From assembly GCF_037975245.1 (NCBI RefSeq), contig NC_092582.1, forward strand, positions 20,732,577-20,796,576: a stretch of DNA of 64,000 nucleotides. Direction: 5' to 3'. The DNA is from Apostichopus japonicus (lineage: Eukaryota > Echinodermata > Holothuroidea > Aspidochirotida > Stichopodidae). A program made the position numbers and the translations under genes. Under the pieces are notes generated by a model. That model searched no databases. It was not told where the DNA came from and worked only from the letters and a program-made list of their open reading frames with translations. Positions 40,798 to 55,533 of the stretch are shown here, piece after piece. The first letter of the stretch is position 1. Each line of letters begins with the position of its first letter.

Positions 40798-41773
40798 ACC
40801 GCACATTCGATTTATCGGTACCGCATCACAATATCGATTAATCGGTCTCGCACATTCGATTTATCGGTGCCTGACAATCGATTTATTGGTACCGCACGTT
40901 CGATTTATCGGTCCCGCACAATCGATTTATCGGTACCGCACTTTTAATTTATCGGTACCGCACATTCGATTAATCGGTACCGCACATTCGATTTATCGGT
41001 ATCTAACATTCGATTTATCGTATCGCACATTCGACTTATCGGTACCGCACATTCTATTTATCGGTCCCGCACAATCGATTTATCGGTACCGCACATTCGA
41101 TATATCGGTATCGCAAATTCCATTTATCGGTATCGCACAATGGATTTATCGGTACTGCAGGTCCGATTTATCGGTACCGCATATTCGATTATTCGGTAAC
41201 GCACAATCGAATTTTCGGTACCGCACAATAGATTTATCAGGACCGCACATTTGCTTTATCGGTATCGCACGTTCTATTTATCGGTTCCGCACATTCGATT
41301 TATCGGTATCGCACCACAATATCGATTAATCGGTCTCGCACATTCGATTTATCGGTACCGCACATTCGATTTATCGGTACCGCACCACAATATCGATTAA
41401 TCGGTCTCGCATATTCGATTTATCGGTATCGCACATTCGATGTATAGGTACCGCACATTCGATTTATCGGTACCGCACAATAGATTTATCGGTACCGCAC
41501 ATTCGATTTATCGGTTCCGCACAATCGATTTATCGGTACCGCGCATTCGATTTATCGGTATCGCACATTCTATTTATTGTCATCGCACATTCGATTTATC
41601 GGTACCGCACATTCGATTTATCGATAAAGCACATTTGATTTATCTCTACCGCACATTCGATTAATCGGTTTCGCACATTCGATTTATCGGTACCGCACAA
41701 TAGATTTATCGGTACCGCACATTCGATTTATCGGTACAGCACAATCGATTTATCGGTACCGCACATTCGATTT

Positions 41774-42521
41774 ATGGGTACCACAATATCGATTTATCGG
41801 TATCGCAAATTCGATTTATCGGTATCGCACATTCGATTGATCGGTATCGCACATTCTATTTATCGGGATCGCACATTCGACTTATCGGTACCGCACATTC
41901 GATTTATCGGTATCGCACATTCGATTAATCGATACCGCACAATCGATTCATCGCTACCGCACTTTCGAATTATCGGTACAGGACATTCCATTTATCGGTA
42001 TCGCACATTCGATTTATCGATACCGCACCTTCGATTTATCTGTACCGCACAATTGATTTATCAGTTTCGCACATTCGATTTATCGATACCGCACATTCCA
42101 TTAATCGGTATCGTTAATTCGATTTATCGGTATCGCACATTCGATTTATCGGTATCGCACATTCGATTTATCTGTACCGCACATTCCATTTATCGGTACC
42201 GCACATTCGCTTTATCGGTATCGCACATTCGATTAATCGTTATCGCATGTTCGATTTATCGGTACCGCACAATCGATTTATCGGTACCGCACATTTGATT
42301 TATCGGTATCGCACATTCTATTTATTGTCATCGCACATTCGATTTATCGGTACCGCACATTCGATTTATCGATAAAGCACATTTGATTTATCTCTACCGC
42401 ACATTCGATTAATCGGTTTCGCACATTCGATTTATCGGTACCGCACAATAGATTTATCGGTACCGCACATTCGATTAATCGGTACAGCACAATCGATTTA
42501 TCGGTACCGCACATTCGATTT
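41774..42521 (+). repeat. 748-bp module, copy 2
   Basis: Same landmarks and exactly the same length as the module at 38124. It is marked by GTATCGCAAATTCG near 41803 in place of GTATCGCACATTCG, a change shared only with the copy at 43315. The copies at 41774 and 43315 are therefore closest relatives. Confidence 0.92.
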
Positions 42522-43314
42522 ATGGGTACCACAATATCGATTTATCGGTATCGCACATTCGATTTATCGGTATCGCACATTCGATTGATCGGTATCGCAC
42601 ATTCTATTTATCGGGATCGCACATTCGACTTATCGGTACCGCACATTCGATTTATCGGTATCGCACATTCGATTTATCGATACCGCACAATCGATTCATC
42701 GCTACCGCACTTTCGAATTATCGGTACAGGACATTCCATTTATCGGTATCGCACATTCGATTTATCGATACCGCACCTTCGATTTATCTGTACCGCACAA
42801 TTGATTTATCAGTTTCGCACATTCGATTTATCGATACCGCACATTCTATTAATCGGTATCGTTAATTCGATTTATCGGTATCGCACATTCGATTTATCGA
42901 TACCGCACATTCGATTTATCGGTACCCCACAATTGATTTATCAGTTAGGGAACATTCGATTTATCGGTCACACACAATCGATTTATCGGTACCGCACATT
43001 CGATTTATCGGTATCGCAAATTCGATTTATCGGTATCGCACTTTCGATTTATCGCTACCGCACTTTCGATTTATCGGTACCGCACATTCGATTAATCGGT
43101 ATCGTTAATTGGATTTATCGGTATCGCACACTCGATTTATCGGTACCGCACATTCGATTTATCGGTACCGCACATTCGATTAATGGGTATCGCACATTCC
43201 ATTTATCGGTTTCGCACATTCGATTTATCGGTACCGCACAATAGATTTATCGGTACCGCACATTCGATTTATCGGTACAGCACAATCGATTTATCGGTAC
43301 CGCACATTCGATTT

Positions 43315-44062
43315 ATGGGTACCACAATATCGATTTATCGGTATCGCAAATTCGATTTATCGGTATCGCACATTCGATTGATCGGTATCGCACATTCTAT
43401 TTATCGGGATCGCACATTCGACTTATCGGTACCGCACATTCGATTTATCGGTATCGCACATTCGATTAATCGATACCGCACAATCGATTCATCGCTACCG
43501 CACTTTCGAATTATCGGTACAGGACATTCCATTTATCGGTATCGCACATTCGATTTATCGATACCGCACCTTCGATTTATCTGTACCGCACAATTGATTT
43601 ATCAGTTTCGCACATTCGAATTATCGATACCGCACATTCCATTAATCGGTATCGTTAATTCGATTTATCGGTATCGCACATTCGATTTATCGGTATCGCA
43701 CATTCGATTTATCTGTACCGCACATTCCATTTATCGGTACCGCACATTCGCTTTATCGGTATCGCACATTCGATTAATCGTTATCGCATGTTCGATTTAT
43801 CGGTACCGCACAATCGATTTATCGGTACCGCACATTTGATTTATCGGTATCGCACATTCTATTTATTGTCATCGCACATTCGATTTATCGGTACCGCACA
43901 TTCGATTTATCGATAAAGCACATTTGATTTATCTCTACCGCACATTCGATTAATCGGTTTCGCACATTCGATTTATCGGTACCGCACAATAGATTTATCG
44001 GTACCGCACATTCGATTAATCGGTACAGCACAATCGATTTATCGGTACCGCACATTCGATTT
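43315..44062 (+). repeat. 748-bp module, copy 3
   Basis: It shares GCAAATTCG with the copy at 41774 and adds a private change, CACATTCGAATTATCGATACC near 43613. The next unit starts with GGGTAACACAATATCG, one base different from the usual GGGTACCAC. Confidence 0.92.
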
Positions 44063-44449
44063 ATGGGTAACACAATATCGATTTATCGGTATCGCACATT
44101 CGATTTATCGGTATCGCACATTCGATTGATCGGTATCGCACATTCTATTTATCGGGATCGCACATTCGACTTATCGGTACCGCACATTCGATTTATCGGT
44201 ATCGCACATTCGATTTATCGATACCGCACAATCGATTCATCGCTACCGCATTTTCGAATTATCGGTACAGGACATTCCATTTATCGGTATCGCACATTCG
44301 ATTTATCGATACCGCACCTTCGATTTATCTGTACCGCACAATTGATTTATCAGTTTCGCACATTCGATTTATCGATACCGCACATTCTATTAATCGGTAT
44401 CGTTAATTCGATTTATCGGTATCGCACATTCGATTTATCGATACCGCAC

Positions 44450-46488
44450 ATTCGATTTATCGGTACCCCACAATTGATTTATCAGTTAGGGAACATTCGA
44501 TTTATCGGTCACACACAATCGATTTATCGGTACCGCACATTCGATTTATCGGTATCGCAAATTCGATTTATCGGTATCGCACTTTCGATTTATCGCTACC
44601 GCACTTTCGATTTATCGGTACCGCACATTCGATTAATCGGTATCGTTAATTGGATTTATCGGTATCGCACACTCGATTTATCGGTACCGCACATTCGATT
44701 TATCGGTACCGCACATTCGATTAATGGGTATCGCACATTCCATTTATCGGTATCGCACAATCGATTTATCGGTACTGCAGGTTCTATTTATCGGTACCGC
44801 ATATTCGTTTAATCGGTCATGCACAATCGAATTATCGGTGCCTGACAATCGATTTATTGGTACCGCACGTTCGATTTATCGGTCCCGCACAATCGATTTA
44901 TCGGTACCGCACTTTTAATTTATCGGTACCGCACATTCGATTAATCGGTACCGCACATTCGATTTATCGGTATCTAACATTCGATTTATCGTATCGCACA
45001 TTCGACTTATCGGTACCGCACATTCTATTTATCGGTCCCGCACAATCGATTTATCGGTACCGCACATTCGATTTATCGGTATCGCAAATTCCATTTATCG
45101 GTATCGCACAATGGATTTATCGGTACTGCAGGTCCGATTTATCGGTACCGCATATTCGATTATTCGGTAACGCACAATCGAATTTTCGGTACCGCACAAT
45201 AGATTTATCAGGACCGCACATTTGCTTTATCGGTATCGCACGTTCTATTTATCGGTTCCGCACATTCGATTTATCGGTATCGCACCACAATATCGATTAA
45301 TCGGTCTCGCACATTCGATTTATCGGTATCGCACATTCGATGTATAGGTACCGCACATTCGATTTATCGGTACCGCACAATAGATTTATCGGTACCGCAC
45401 ATTCGATTTATCGGTTCCGCACAATCGATTTATCGGTACCGCACATTCGATTTATCGGTATCGCACATTCTATTTATTGTCATCGCACATTCGATTTATC
45501 GGTACCGCACATTCGATTTATCGATAAAGCACATTTGATTTATCTCTACCGCACATTCGATTAATCGGTTTCGCACATTCGATTTATCGGTACCGCACAA
45601 TAGATTTATCGGTACCGCACATTCGATTAATCGGTACAGCACAATCGATTTATCGGTACCGCACATTCGATTTATGGGTACCACAATATCGATTTATCGG
45701 TATCGCACATTCGATTTATCGGTACCCCACAATTGATTTATCAGTTAGGGAACATTCGATTTATCGGTACCACACAATCGATTTATCGGTACCGCACATT
45801 CGATTTATCGGTATCGCAAATTCGATTTATCGGTATCGCACTTTCGATTTATCGCTACCGCACTTTCGATTTATCGGTACCGCACATTCGATTAATCGGT
45901 ATCGTTAATTGGATTTATCGGTATCGCACGCTCGATTTATCGGTACCGCACATTCGATTTATCGGTACCGCACATTCGATTAATGGGTATCGCACATTCC
46001 ATTTATCGGTATCGCACAATCGATTTATCGGTACTGCAGGTTCTATTTATCGGTACCGCATATTCGTTTAATCGGTCATGCACAATCGAATTATCGGTGC
46101 CTGACAATCGATTTATTGGTACCGCACGTTCGATTTATCGGTCCCGCACAATCGATTTATCGGTACCGCACATTCTATTAATCGGTATCGTTAATTCGAT
46201 TTATCGGTATCGCACATTCGATTTATCGATACCGCACATTCGATTTATCGGTACCCCACAATTGATTTATCAGTTAGGGAACATTCGATTTATCGGTCAC
46301 ACACAATCGATTTATCGGTACCGCACATTCGATTTATCGGTATCGCAAATTCGATTTATCGGTATCGCACTTTCGATTTATCGCTACCGCACTTTCGATT
46401 TATCGGTACCGCACATTCGATTAATCGGTATCGTTAATTGGATTTATCGGTATCGCACACTCGATTTATCGGTACCGCACATTCGATT
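44450..46488 (+). repeat. Segment repeated exactly 17,512 bp to the right
   Basis: Landmarks at 44724, 44857, 45340, 45733 and 46149 reappear at 62236, 62369, 62852, 63245 and 63661, all with offset 17,512. Shared private variants support common descent: GGTACCACACAATCG near 45767 and 63279 where other units have TCCCACAC or TCACACAC, GTATCGCACGCTCG near 45921 and 63433, and a deletion junction at about 46170 and 63682. The right end is fixed by the window edge at 64000, so the true length is greater. Confidence 0.92.
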
Positions 46489-49400
46489 TATCGGTACCGC
46501 ACATTCGATTAATGGGTATCGCACATTCCATTTATCGGTATCGCACAATCGATTTATCGGTACTGCAGGTTCTATTTATCGGTACCGCATATTCGTTTAA
46601 TCGGTCATGCACAATCGAATTATCGGTGCCTGACAATCGATTTATTGGTACCGCACGTTCGATTTATCGGTCCCGCACAATCGATTTATCGGTACCGCAC
46701 TTTTAATTTATCGGTACCGCACATTCGATTAATCGGTACCGCACATTCGATTTATCGGTATCTAACATTCGATTTATCGTATCGCACATTCGACTTATCG
46801 GTACCGCACATTCTATTTATCGGTCCCGCACAATCGATTTATCGGTACCGCACATTCGATTTATCGGTATCGCAAATTCCATTTATCGGTATCGCACAAT
46901 GGATTTATCGGTACTGCAGGTCCGATTTATCGGTACCGCATATTCGATTATTCGGTAACGCACAATCGAATTTTCGGTACCGCACAATAGATTTATCAGG
47001 ACCGCACATTTGCTTTATCGGTATCGCACGTTCTATTTATCGGTTCCGCACATTCGATTTATCGGTATCGCACCACAATATCGATTAATCGGTCTCGCAC
47101 ATTCGATTTATCGGTATCGCACATTCGATGTATAGGTACCGCACATTCGATTTATCGGTACCGCACAATAGATTTATCGGTACCGCACATTCGATTTATC
47201 GGTTCCGCACAATCGATTTATCGGTACCGCACATTCGATTTATCGGTATCGCACATTCTATTTATTGTCATCGCACATTCGATTAATCGGTCTCGCACAT
47301 TCGATTTATCGGTATCGCACATTCGATGTATAGGTACCGCACATTCGATTTATCGGTACCGCACAATAGATTTATCGGTACCGCACATTCGATTTATCGG
47401 TTCCGCACAATCGATTTATCGGTATCGCACATTCGATTTATCGATACCGCACCTTCGATTTATCTGTACCGCACAATTGATTTATCAGTTTCGCACATTC
47501 GATTTATCGATACCGCACATTCTATTAATCGGTATCGTTAATTCGATTTATCGGTATCGCACATTCGATTTATCGATACCGCACATTCGATTTATCGGTA
47601 CCCCACAATTGATTTATCAGTTAGGGAACATTCGATTTATCGGTCACACACAATCGATTTATCGGTACCGCACATTCGATTTATCGGTATCGCAAATTCG
47701 ATTTATCGGTATCGCACTTTCGATTTATCGCTACCGCACTTTCGATTTATCGGTACCGCACATTCGATTAATCGGTATCGTTAATTGGATTTATCGGTAT
47801 CGCACACTCGATTTATCGGTACCGCACATTCGATTTATCGGTACCGCACATTCGATTAATGGGTATCGCACATTCCATTTATCGGTATCGCACAATCGAT
47901 TTATCGGTACTGCAGGTTCTATTTATCGGTACCGCATATTCGTTTAATCGGTCATGCACAATCGAATTATCGGTGCCTGACAATCGATTTATTGGTACCG
48001 CACGTTCGATTTATCGGTCCCGCACAATCGATTTATCGGTACCGCACTTTTAATTTATCGGTACCGCACATTCGATTAATCGGTACCGCACATTCGATTT
48101 ATCGGTATCTAACATTCGATTTATCGTATCGCACATTCGACTTATCGGTACCGCACATTCTATTTATCGGTCCCGCACAATCGATTTATCGGTACCGCAC
48201 ATTCGATTTATCGGTATCGCAAATTCCATTTATCGGTATCGCACAATGGATTTATCGGTACTGCAGGTCCGATTTATCGGTACCGCATATTCGATTATTC
48301 GGTAACGCACAATCGAATTTTCGGTACCGCACAATAGATTTATCAGGACCGCACATTTGCTTTATCGGTATCGCACGTTCTATTTATCGGTTCCGCACAT
48401 TCGATTTATCGGTATCGCACCACAATATCGATTAATCGGTCTCGCACATTCGATTTATCGGTATCGCACATTCGATGTATAGGTACCGCACATTCGATTT
48501 ATCGGTACCGCACAATAGATTTATCGGTACCGCACATTCGATTTATCGGTTCCGCACAATCGATTTATCGGTACCGCACATTCGATTTATCGGTATCGCA
48601 CATTCTATTTATTGTCATCGCACATTCGATTTATCGGTACCGCACATTCGATTTATCGATAAAGCACATTTGATTTATCTCTACCGCACATTCGATTAAT
48701 CGGTTTCGCACATTCGATTTATCGGTACCGCACAATAGATTTATCGGTACCGCACATTCGATTAATCGGTACAGCACAATCGATTTATCGGTACCGCACA
48801 TTCGATTTATGGGTACCACAATATCGATTTATCGGTATCGCACATTCGATTTATCGGTATCGCACATTCGATTGATCGGTATCGCACATTCTATTTATCG
48901 GGATCGCACATTCGACTTATCGGTACCGCACATTCGATTTATCGGTATCGCACATTCGATTTATCGATACCGCACAATCGATTCATCGCTACCGCACTTT
49001 CGAATTATCGGTACAGGACATTCCATTTATCGGTATCGCACATTCGATTTATCGATACCGCACCTTCGATTTATCTGTACCGCACAATTGATTTATCAGT
49101 TTCGCACATTCGATTTATCGATACCGCACATTCCATTAATCGGTATCGTTAATTCGATTTATCGGTATCGCACATTCGATTTATCGGTACCGCACATTCG
49201 ATTTATCTGTACCGCACATTCGATTTATCGGTACCGCACATTCGCTTTATCGGTATCGCACATTCGATTAATCGTTATCGCATGTTCGATTTATCGGTAC
49301 CGCACAATCGATTTATCGGTACCGCACATTCGATTTATCGGTATCGCACATTCTATTTATTGTCATCGCACATTCGATTTATCGGTACCGCACATTCGAT

Positions 49401-50265
49401 TTATCGATAAAGCACATTTGATTTATCTCTACCGCACATTCGATTAATCGGTTTCGCACATTCGATTTATCGGTACCGCACAATAGATTTATCGGTACCG
49501 CACATTCGATTAATCGGTACAGCACAATCGATTTATCGGTACCGCACATTCGATTTATGGGTACCACAATATCGATTTATCGGTATCGCACATTCGATTT
49601 ATCGGTATCGCACATTCGATTGATCGGTATCGCACATTCTATTTATCGGTATCGCACATTCGATTTATCGGTATCGCACATTCGATTGATCGGTATCGCA
49701 CATTCTATTTATCGGGATCGCACATTCGACTTATCGGTACCGCACATTCGATTTATCGGTATCGCACATTCGATTTATCGATACCGCACAATCGATTCAT
49801 CGCTACCGCACTTTCGAATTATCGGTACAGGACATTCCATTTATCGGTATCGCACATTCGATTTATCGATACCGCACCTTCGATTTATCTGTACCGCACA
49901 ATTGATTTATCAGTTTCGCACATTCGATTTATCGGTACCGCACATTCGATTTATCTGTACCGCACATTCGATTTATCGGTACCGCACATTCGCTTTATCG
50001 GTATCGCACATTCGATTAATCGTTATCGCATGTTCGATTTATCGGTACCGCACAATCGATTTATCGGTACCGCACATTTGATTTATCGGTATCGCACATT
50101 CTATTTATTGTCATCGCACATTCGATTTATCGGTACCGCACATTCGATTTATCGATAAAGCACATTTGATTTATCTCTACCGCACATTCGATTAATCGGT
50201 TTCGCACATTCGATTTATCGGTACCGCACAATAGATTTATCGGTACCGCACATTCGATTAATCGG
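46489..50265 (+). repeat. Units of the 1.3-kb family with local duplications
   Basis: Two further units open with CAGTTAGGGAACATTCG (ORF-phase landmarks at 46262 and 47609, 1,347 bp apart). A 198-bp (nine-monomer) tandem duplication around GATGTATAGGTACC sits at about 47128 and 47326. Two 748-bp-type modules follow (48809 and 49557). No non-satellite sequence is seen. Confidence 0.87.
48809..49556 (+). repeat. 748-bp module, copy 4
   Basis: Same length and order as the others. It carries GGTACCGCACATTCG before ATTTATCTGTACC (near 49180), where others have GGTATCGCAC. The following partial module from 49557 has gained one 66-bp three-monomer unit (49557-49690) and lost another, so its total length is nearly unchanged. 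Confidence 0.9.
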
Positions 50266-51429
50266 TACCGCACATTCGACTTATCGGTATCTTAATTTCG
50301 ATTTATCGGTACCGCATATTCGATTTATCGGTATTGCACATTCTATTTATCGGTATCGCACATTCGATTTATCCGTACAGCACATTCGATTTATCGGTAT
50401 CGCACATTCGATTTATCGGTACCGTACCACAATATCAATTAATCGGTCTCGCACATTCGATTTATCGATACCGCACATTTTATACCGCACATTTGATTTA
50501 TCTCTACCGCACATTCCATTAATCGGTTTCGCACATTCGATTTATCGGTACCGAACATTTCATTTATCGGTACCGCACATTCGACTTATCGGTATCTTAA
50601 TTTCGATTTATCGGTACCGCATATTCGATTTATCGGTATTGCACATTCTATTTATCGGTATCGCACTTTCGATTTATCCGTACAGCACATTCTATTTATC
50701 GGTATCGCACATTCGATTTATCCGTACAGCACATTCTATTTATCGGTATCGCACATTCGATTTATCGGTACCGCACAATCGATTTATCGGTACTGCACTT
50801 TCGATTTATCGGTATCTAACATTTGATTTATCTGTATCGCACATTCGACTTATCGGTATTGCACATTGGATTTATCGGTATCGCACATTCGATTAATCGG
50901 TACAGCACATTCGATTTATCGGTATCGCACATTCGATTTATCGGTTACCGCACATTCGATTGATCGGTACCGCACATTTGATTTATCGGTTACCGCACAT
51001 TCGATCTATCGGTATCGCAATTCGATTTATAGGTACCGCACATTCGATATATCGGTATCGTAAATTCGATTCATCGGTATTTCACTTTCGATTCATCGGT
51101 ATCGCACATTCAATTAATAGTTATCGCACGTTCGATTAATCGGTACCGCACTTTCGATTTATCGGTACCGCACTTTCGATTTATCGGTACCGCACATTCG
51201 ATTAATGGGTTTCGCACATTCGATTTATCGGTACCGAACATTCCATTTATCGGTACCACACATTCGATTTATCGGTATCGCAATTTTGATTTATCGGTAT
51301 CGCACATTCGATTTATCGATATCGCACATTTGATTTATCGGTATCGCATATTCGATTTATCGGTACACGACATTCCATTTATCGGTATCGCACATTCGAT
51401 TTATCGATACCGCACATTCGATTTATCGG
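50266..51429 (+). repeat. Right copy of the 36.2-36.9 kb segment
   Basis: It is collinear with 36192-36930. It contains the same rare truncation, CGCACATTTTATACCGCAC (near 50480 here and 36404 in the left copy), in which most of one monomer is missing. It is about 376 bp longer than the left copy because an extra series with GTATTGCACATTC and TCCGTACAGCAC is present near 50620-50990. Confidence 0.88.
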
Positions 51430-54400
51430 TACCCCACAATTGATTTATCAGTTAGGGAACATTCGATTTATCGGTCCCACACAATCGATTTATCGGTACC
51501 GCACATTCGATTTATCGGTATCGCAAATTCGATTTATCGGTATCGCACTTTCGATTTATCGCTACCGCACTTTCGATTTATCGGTACCGCACATTCGATT
51601 AATCGGTATCGTTAATTGGATTTATCGGTATCGCACACTCGATTTATCGGTACCGCACATTCGATTTATCGGTACCGCACATTCGATTAATGGGTATCGC
51701 ACATTCCATTTATCGGTATCGCACAATCGATTTATCGGTACTGCAGGTTCTATTTATCGGTACCGCATATTCGTTTAATCGGTCATGCACAATCGAATTA
51801 TCGGTGCCTGACAATCGATTTATTGGTACCGCACGTTCGATTTATCGGTCCCGCACAATCGATTTATCGGTACCGCACTTTTAATTTATCGGTACCGCAC
51901 ATTCGATTAATCGGTACCGCACATTCGATTTATCGGTATCTAACATTCGATTTATCGTATCGCACATTCGACTTATCGGTACCGCACATTCTATTTATCG
52001 GTCCCGCACAATCGATTTATCGGTACCGCACATTCGATATATCGGTATCGCAAATTCCATTTATCGGTATCGCACAATGGATTTATCGGTACTGCAGGTC
52101 CGATTTATCGGTACCGCATATTCGATTATTCGGTAACGCACAATCGAATTTTCGGTACCGCACAATAGATTTATCAGGACCGCACATTTGCTTTATCGGT
52201 ATCGCACGTTCTATTTATCGGTTCCGCACATTCGATTTATCGGTACCGCACAATCGATTTATCGGTACCGCACATTCGATTTATCGGTACCGCACCACAA
52301 TATCGATTAATCGGTCTCGCACATTCGATTTATCGGTATCGCACATTCGATGTATAGGTACCGCACATTCGATTTATCGGTACCGCACAATAGATTTATC
52401 GGTACCGCACATTCGATTTATCGGTTCCGCACAATCGATTTATCGGTACCGCACATTCGATTTATCGGTATCGCACATTCTATTTATTGTCATCGCACAT
52501 TCGATTTATCGGTACCGCACATTCGATTTATCGATAAAGCACATTTGATTTATCTCTACCGCACATTCGATTAATCGGTTTCGCACATTCGATTTATCGG
52601 TACCGCACAATAGATTTATCGGTACCGCACATTCGATTAATCGGTACAGCACAATCGATTTATCGGTACCGCACATTCGATTTATGGGTACCACAATATC
52701 GATTTATCGGTATCGCACATTCGATTTATCGGTATCGCACATTCGATTGATCGGTATCGCACATTCTATTTATCGGGATCGCACATTCGACTTATCGGTA
52801 CCGCACATTCGATTTATCGGTATCGCACATTCGATTAATCGATACCGCACAATCGATTCATCGCTACCGCACTTTCGAATTATCGGTACAGGACATTCCA
52901 TTTATCGGTATCGCACATTCGATTTATCGATACCGCACCTTCGATTTATCTGTACCGCACAATTGATTTATCAGTTTCGCACATTCGATTTATCGATACC
53001 GCACATTCCATTAATCGGTATCGTTAATTCGATTTATCGGTATCGCACATTCGATTTATCGGTATCGCACATTCGATTTATCTGTACCGCACATTCGATT
53101 TATCGGTACCGCACATTCGCTTTATCGGTATCGCACATTCGATTAATCGTTATCGCATGTTCGATTTATCGGTACCGCACAATCGATTTATCGGTACCGC
53201 ACATTTGATTTATCGGTATCGCACATTCTATTTATTGTCATCGCACATTCGATTTATCGGTACCGCACATTCGATTTATCGATAAAGCACATTTGATTTA
53301 TCTCTACCGCACATTCGATTAATCGGTTTCGCACATTCGCTTTATCGGTACCGCACAATAGATTTATCGGTACCGCACATTCGATTAATCGGTACAGCAC
53401 AATCGATTTATCGGTACCGCACATTCGATTTATGGGTACCACAATATCGATTTATCGGTATCGCACATTCGATTTATCGGTATCGCACATTCGATTGATC
53501 GGTATCGCACATTCTATTTATCGGGATCGCACATTCGACTTATCGGTACCGCACATTCGATTTATCGGTATCGCACATTCGATTTATCGATACCGCACAA
53601 TCGATTCATCGCTACCGCACTTTCGAATTATCGGTACAGGACATTCCATTTATCGGTATCGCACATTCGATTTATCGATACCGCACCTTCGATTTATCTG
53701 TACCGCACAATTGATTTATCAGTTTCGCACATTCGATTTATCGATACCGCACATTCTATTAATCGGTATCGTTAATTCGATTTATCGGTATCGCACATTC
53801 GATTTATCGATACCGCACATTCGATTTATCGGTACCCCACAATTGATTTATCAGTTAGGGAACATTCGATTTATCGGTCACACACAATCGATTTATCGGT
53901 ACCGCACATTCGATTTATCGGTATCGCAAATTCGATTTATCGGTATCGCACTTTCGATTTATCGCTACCGCACTTTCGATTTATCGGTATCGCACATTCG
54001 ATTTATCGATACCGCACAATCGATTCATCGCTACCGCACTTTCGAATTATCGGTACAGGACATTCCATTTATCGGTATCGCACATTCGATTTATCGATAC
54101 CGCACCTTCGATTTATCTGTACCGCACAATTGATTTATCAGTTTCGCACATTCGATTTATCGATACCGCACATTCTATTAATCGGTATCGTTAATTCGAT
54201 TTATCGGTATCGCACATTCGATTTATCGATACCGCACATTCGATTTATCGGTACCCCACAATTGATTTATCAGTTAGGGAACATTCGATTTATCGGTCAC
54301 ACACAATCGATTTATCGGTACCGCACATTCGATTTATCGGTATCGCAAATTCGATTTATCGGTATCGCACTTTCGATTTATCGCTACCGCACTTTCGATT

Positions 54401-55533
54401 TATCGGTACCGCACATTCGATTAATCGGTATCGTTAATTGGATTTATCGGTATCGCACACTCGATTTATCGGTACCGCACATTCGATTTATCGGTACCGC
54501 ACATTCGATTAATGGGTATCGCACATTCCATTTATCGGTATCGCACAATCGATTTATCGGTACTGCAGGTTCTATTTATCGGTACCGCATATTCGTTTAA
54601 TCGGTCATGCACAATCGAATTATCGGTGCCTGACAATCGATTTATTGGTACCGCACGTTCGATTTATCGGTCCCGCACAATCGATTTATCGGTACCGCAC
54701 TTTTAATTTATCGGTACCGCACATTCGATTAATCGGTACCGCACATTCGATTTATCGGTATCTAACATTCGATTTATCGTATCGCACATTCGACTTATCG
54801 GTACCGCACATTCTATTTATCGGTCCCGCACAATCGATTTATCGGTACCGCACATTCGATTTATCGGTATCGCAAATTCCATTTATCGGTATCGCACAAT
54901 GGATTTATCGGTACTGCAGGTCCGATTTATCGGTACCGCATATTCGATTATTCGGTAACGCACAATCGAATTTTCGGTACCGCACAATAGATTTATCAGG
55001 ACCGCACATTTGCTTTATCGGTATCGCACGTTCTATTTATCGGTTCCGCACATTCGATTTATCGGTACCGCACATTCGATTTATCGGTACCGCACCACAA
55101 TATCGATTAATCGGTCTCGCACATTCGATTTATCGGTATCGCACATTCGATGTATAGGTACCGCACATTCGATTTATCGGTACCGCACAATAGATTTATC
55201 AGTACCGCACATTCGATTTATCGGTTCCGCACAATCGATTTATCGGTACCGCACATTCGATTTATCGGTATCGCACATTCTATTTATTGTCATCGCACAT
55301 TCGATTTATCGGTACCGCACATTCGATTTATCGATAAAGCACATTTGATTTATCTCTACCGCACATTCGATTAATCGGTTTCGCACATTCGATTTATCGG
55401 TACCGCACAATAGATTTATCGGTACCGCACATTCGATTAATCGGTACAGCACAATCGATTTATCGGTACCGCACATTCGATTTATGGGTACCACAATATC
55501 GATTTATCGGTATCGCACATTCGATTTATCGGT
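51430..55533 (+). repeat. 4.1-kb tandem unit, copy 1
   Basis: Landmarks here (51440, 51690, 51823, 52350, 52684, 53432, 54130, 54512, 55150) each reappear 4,103-4,105 bp to the right. The unit is built from one 1.3-kb-type unit, a 748-bp module, a second partial module, a junction near 53985 that jumps from the CTACCGCACTTTCG monomer back into the 748-bp series, and another 1.3-kb-type unit. I saw only a handful of differences between the copies, so this is one of the youngest long duplications in the window. Confidence 0.93.
52684..53431 (+). repeat. 748-bp module, copy 5
   Basis: Part of the first copy of the 4.1-kb tandem pair. It shares the private CACATTCGCTTTATCGGTACC change near 53335 with the module at 56789, which confirms that those two descend from one copy. 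Confidence 0.92.

Larger units (their letters stand above)
40798..44450 (+). repeat. Rearranged units with three 748-bp-type modules
   Basis: This stretch includes a chimeric junction near 40797-40866, where the CTGCAGGTTC monomers are replaced by an ACCGCATCACAATATCG series. It also has a 71-bp duplication (three monomers plus 5 bp) at about 41310-41420 around the GCACCACAATATCG unit. From about 41340 to 43075 it is collinear with 56350-58090 at an offset of 15,013-15,015 bp. Confidence 0.85.
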
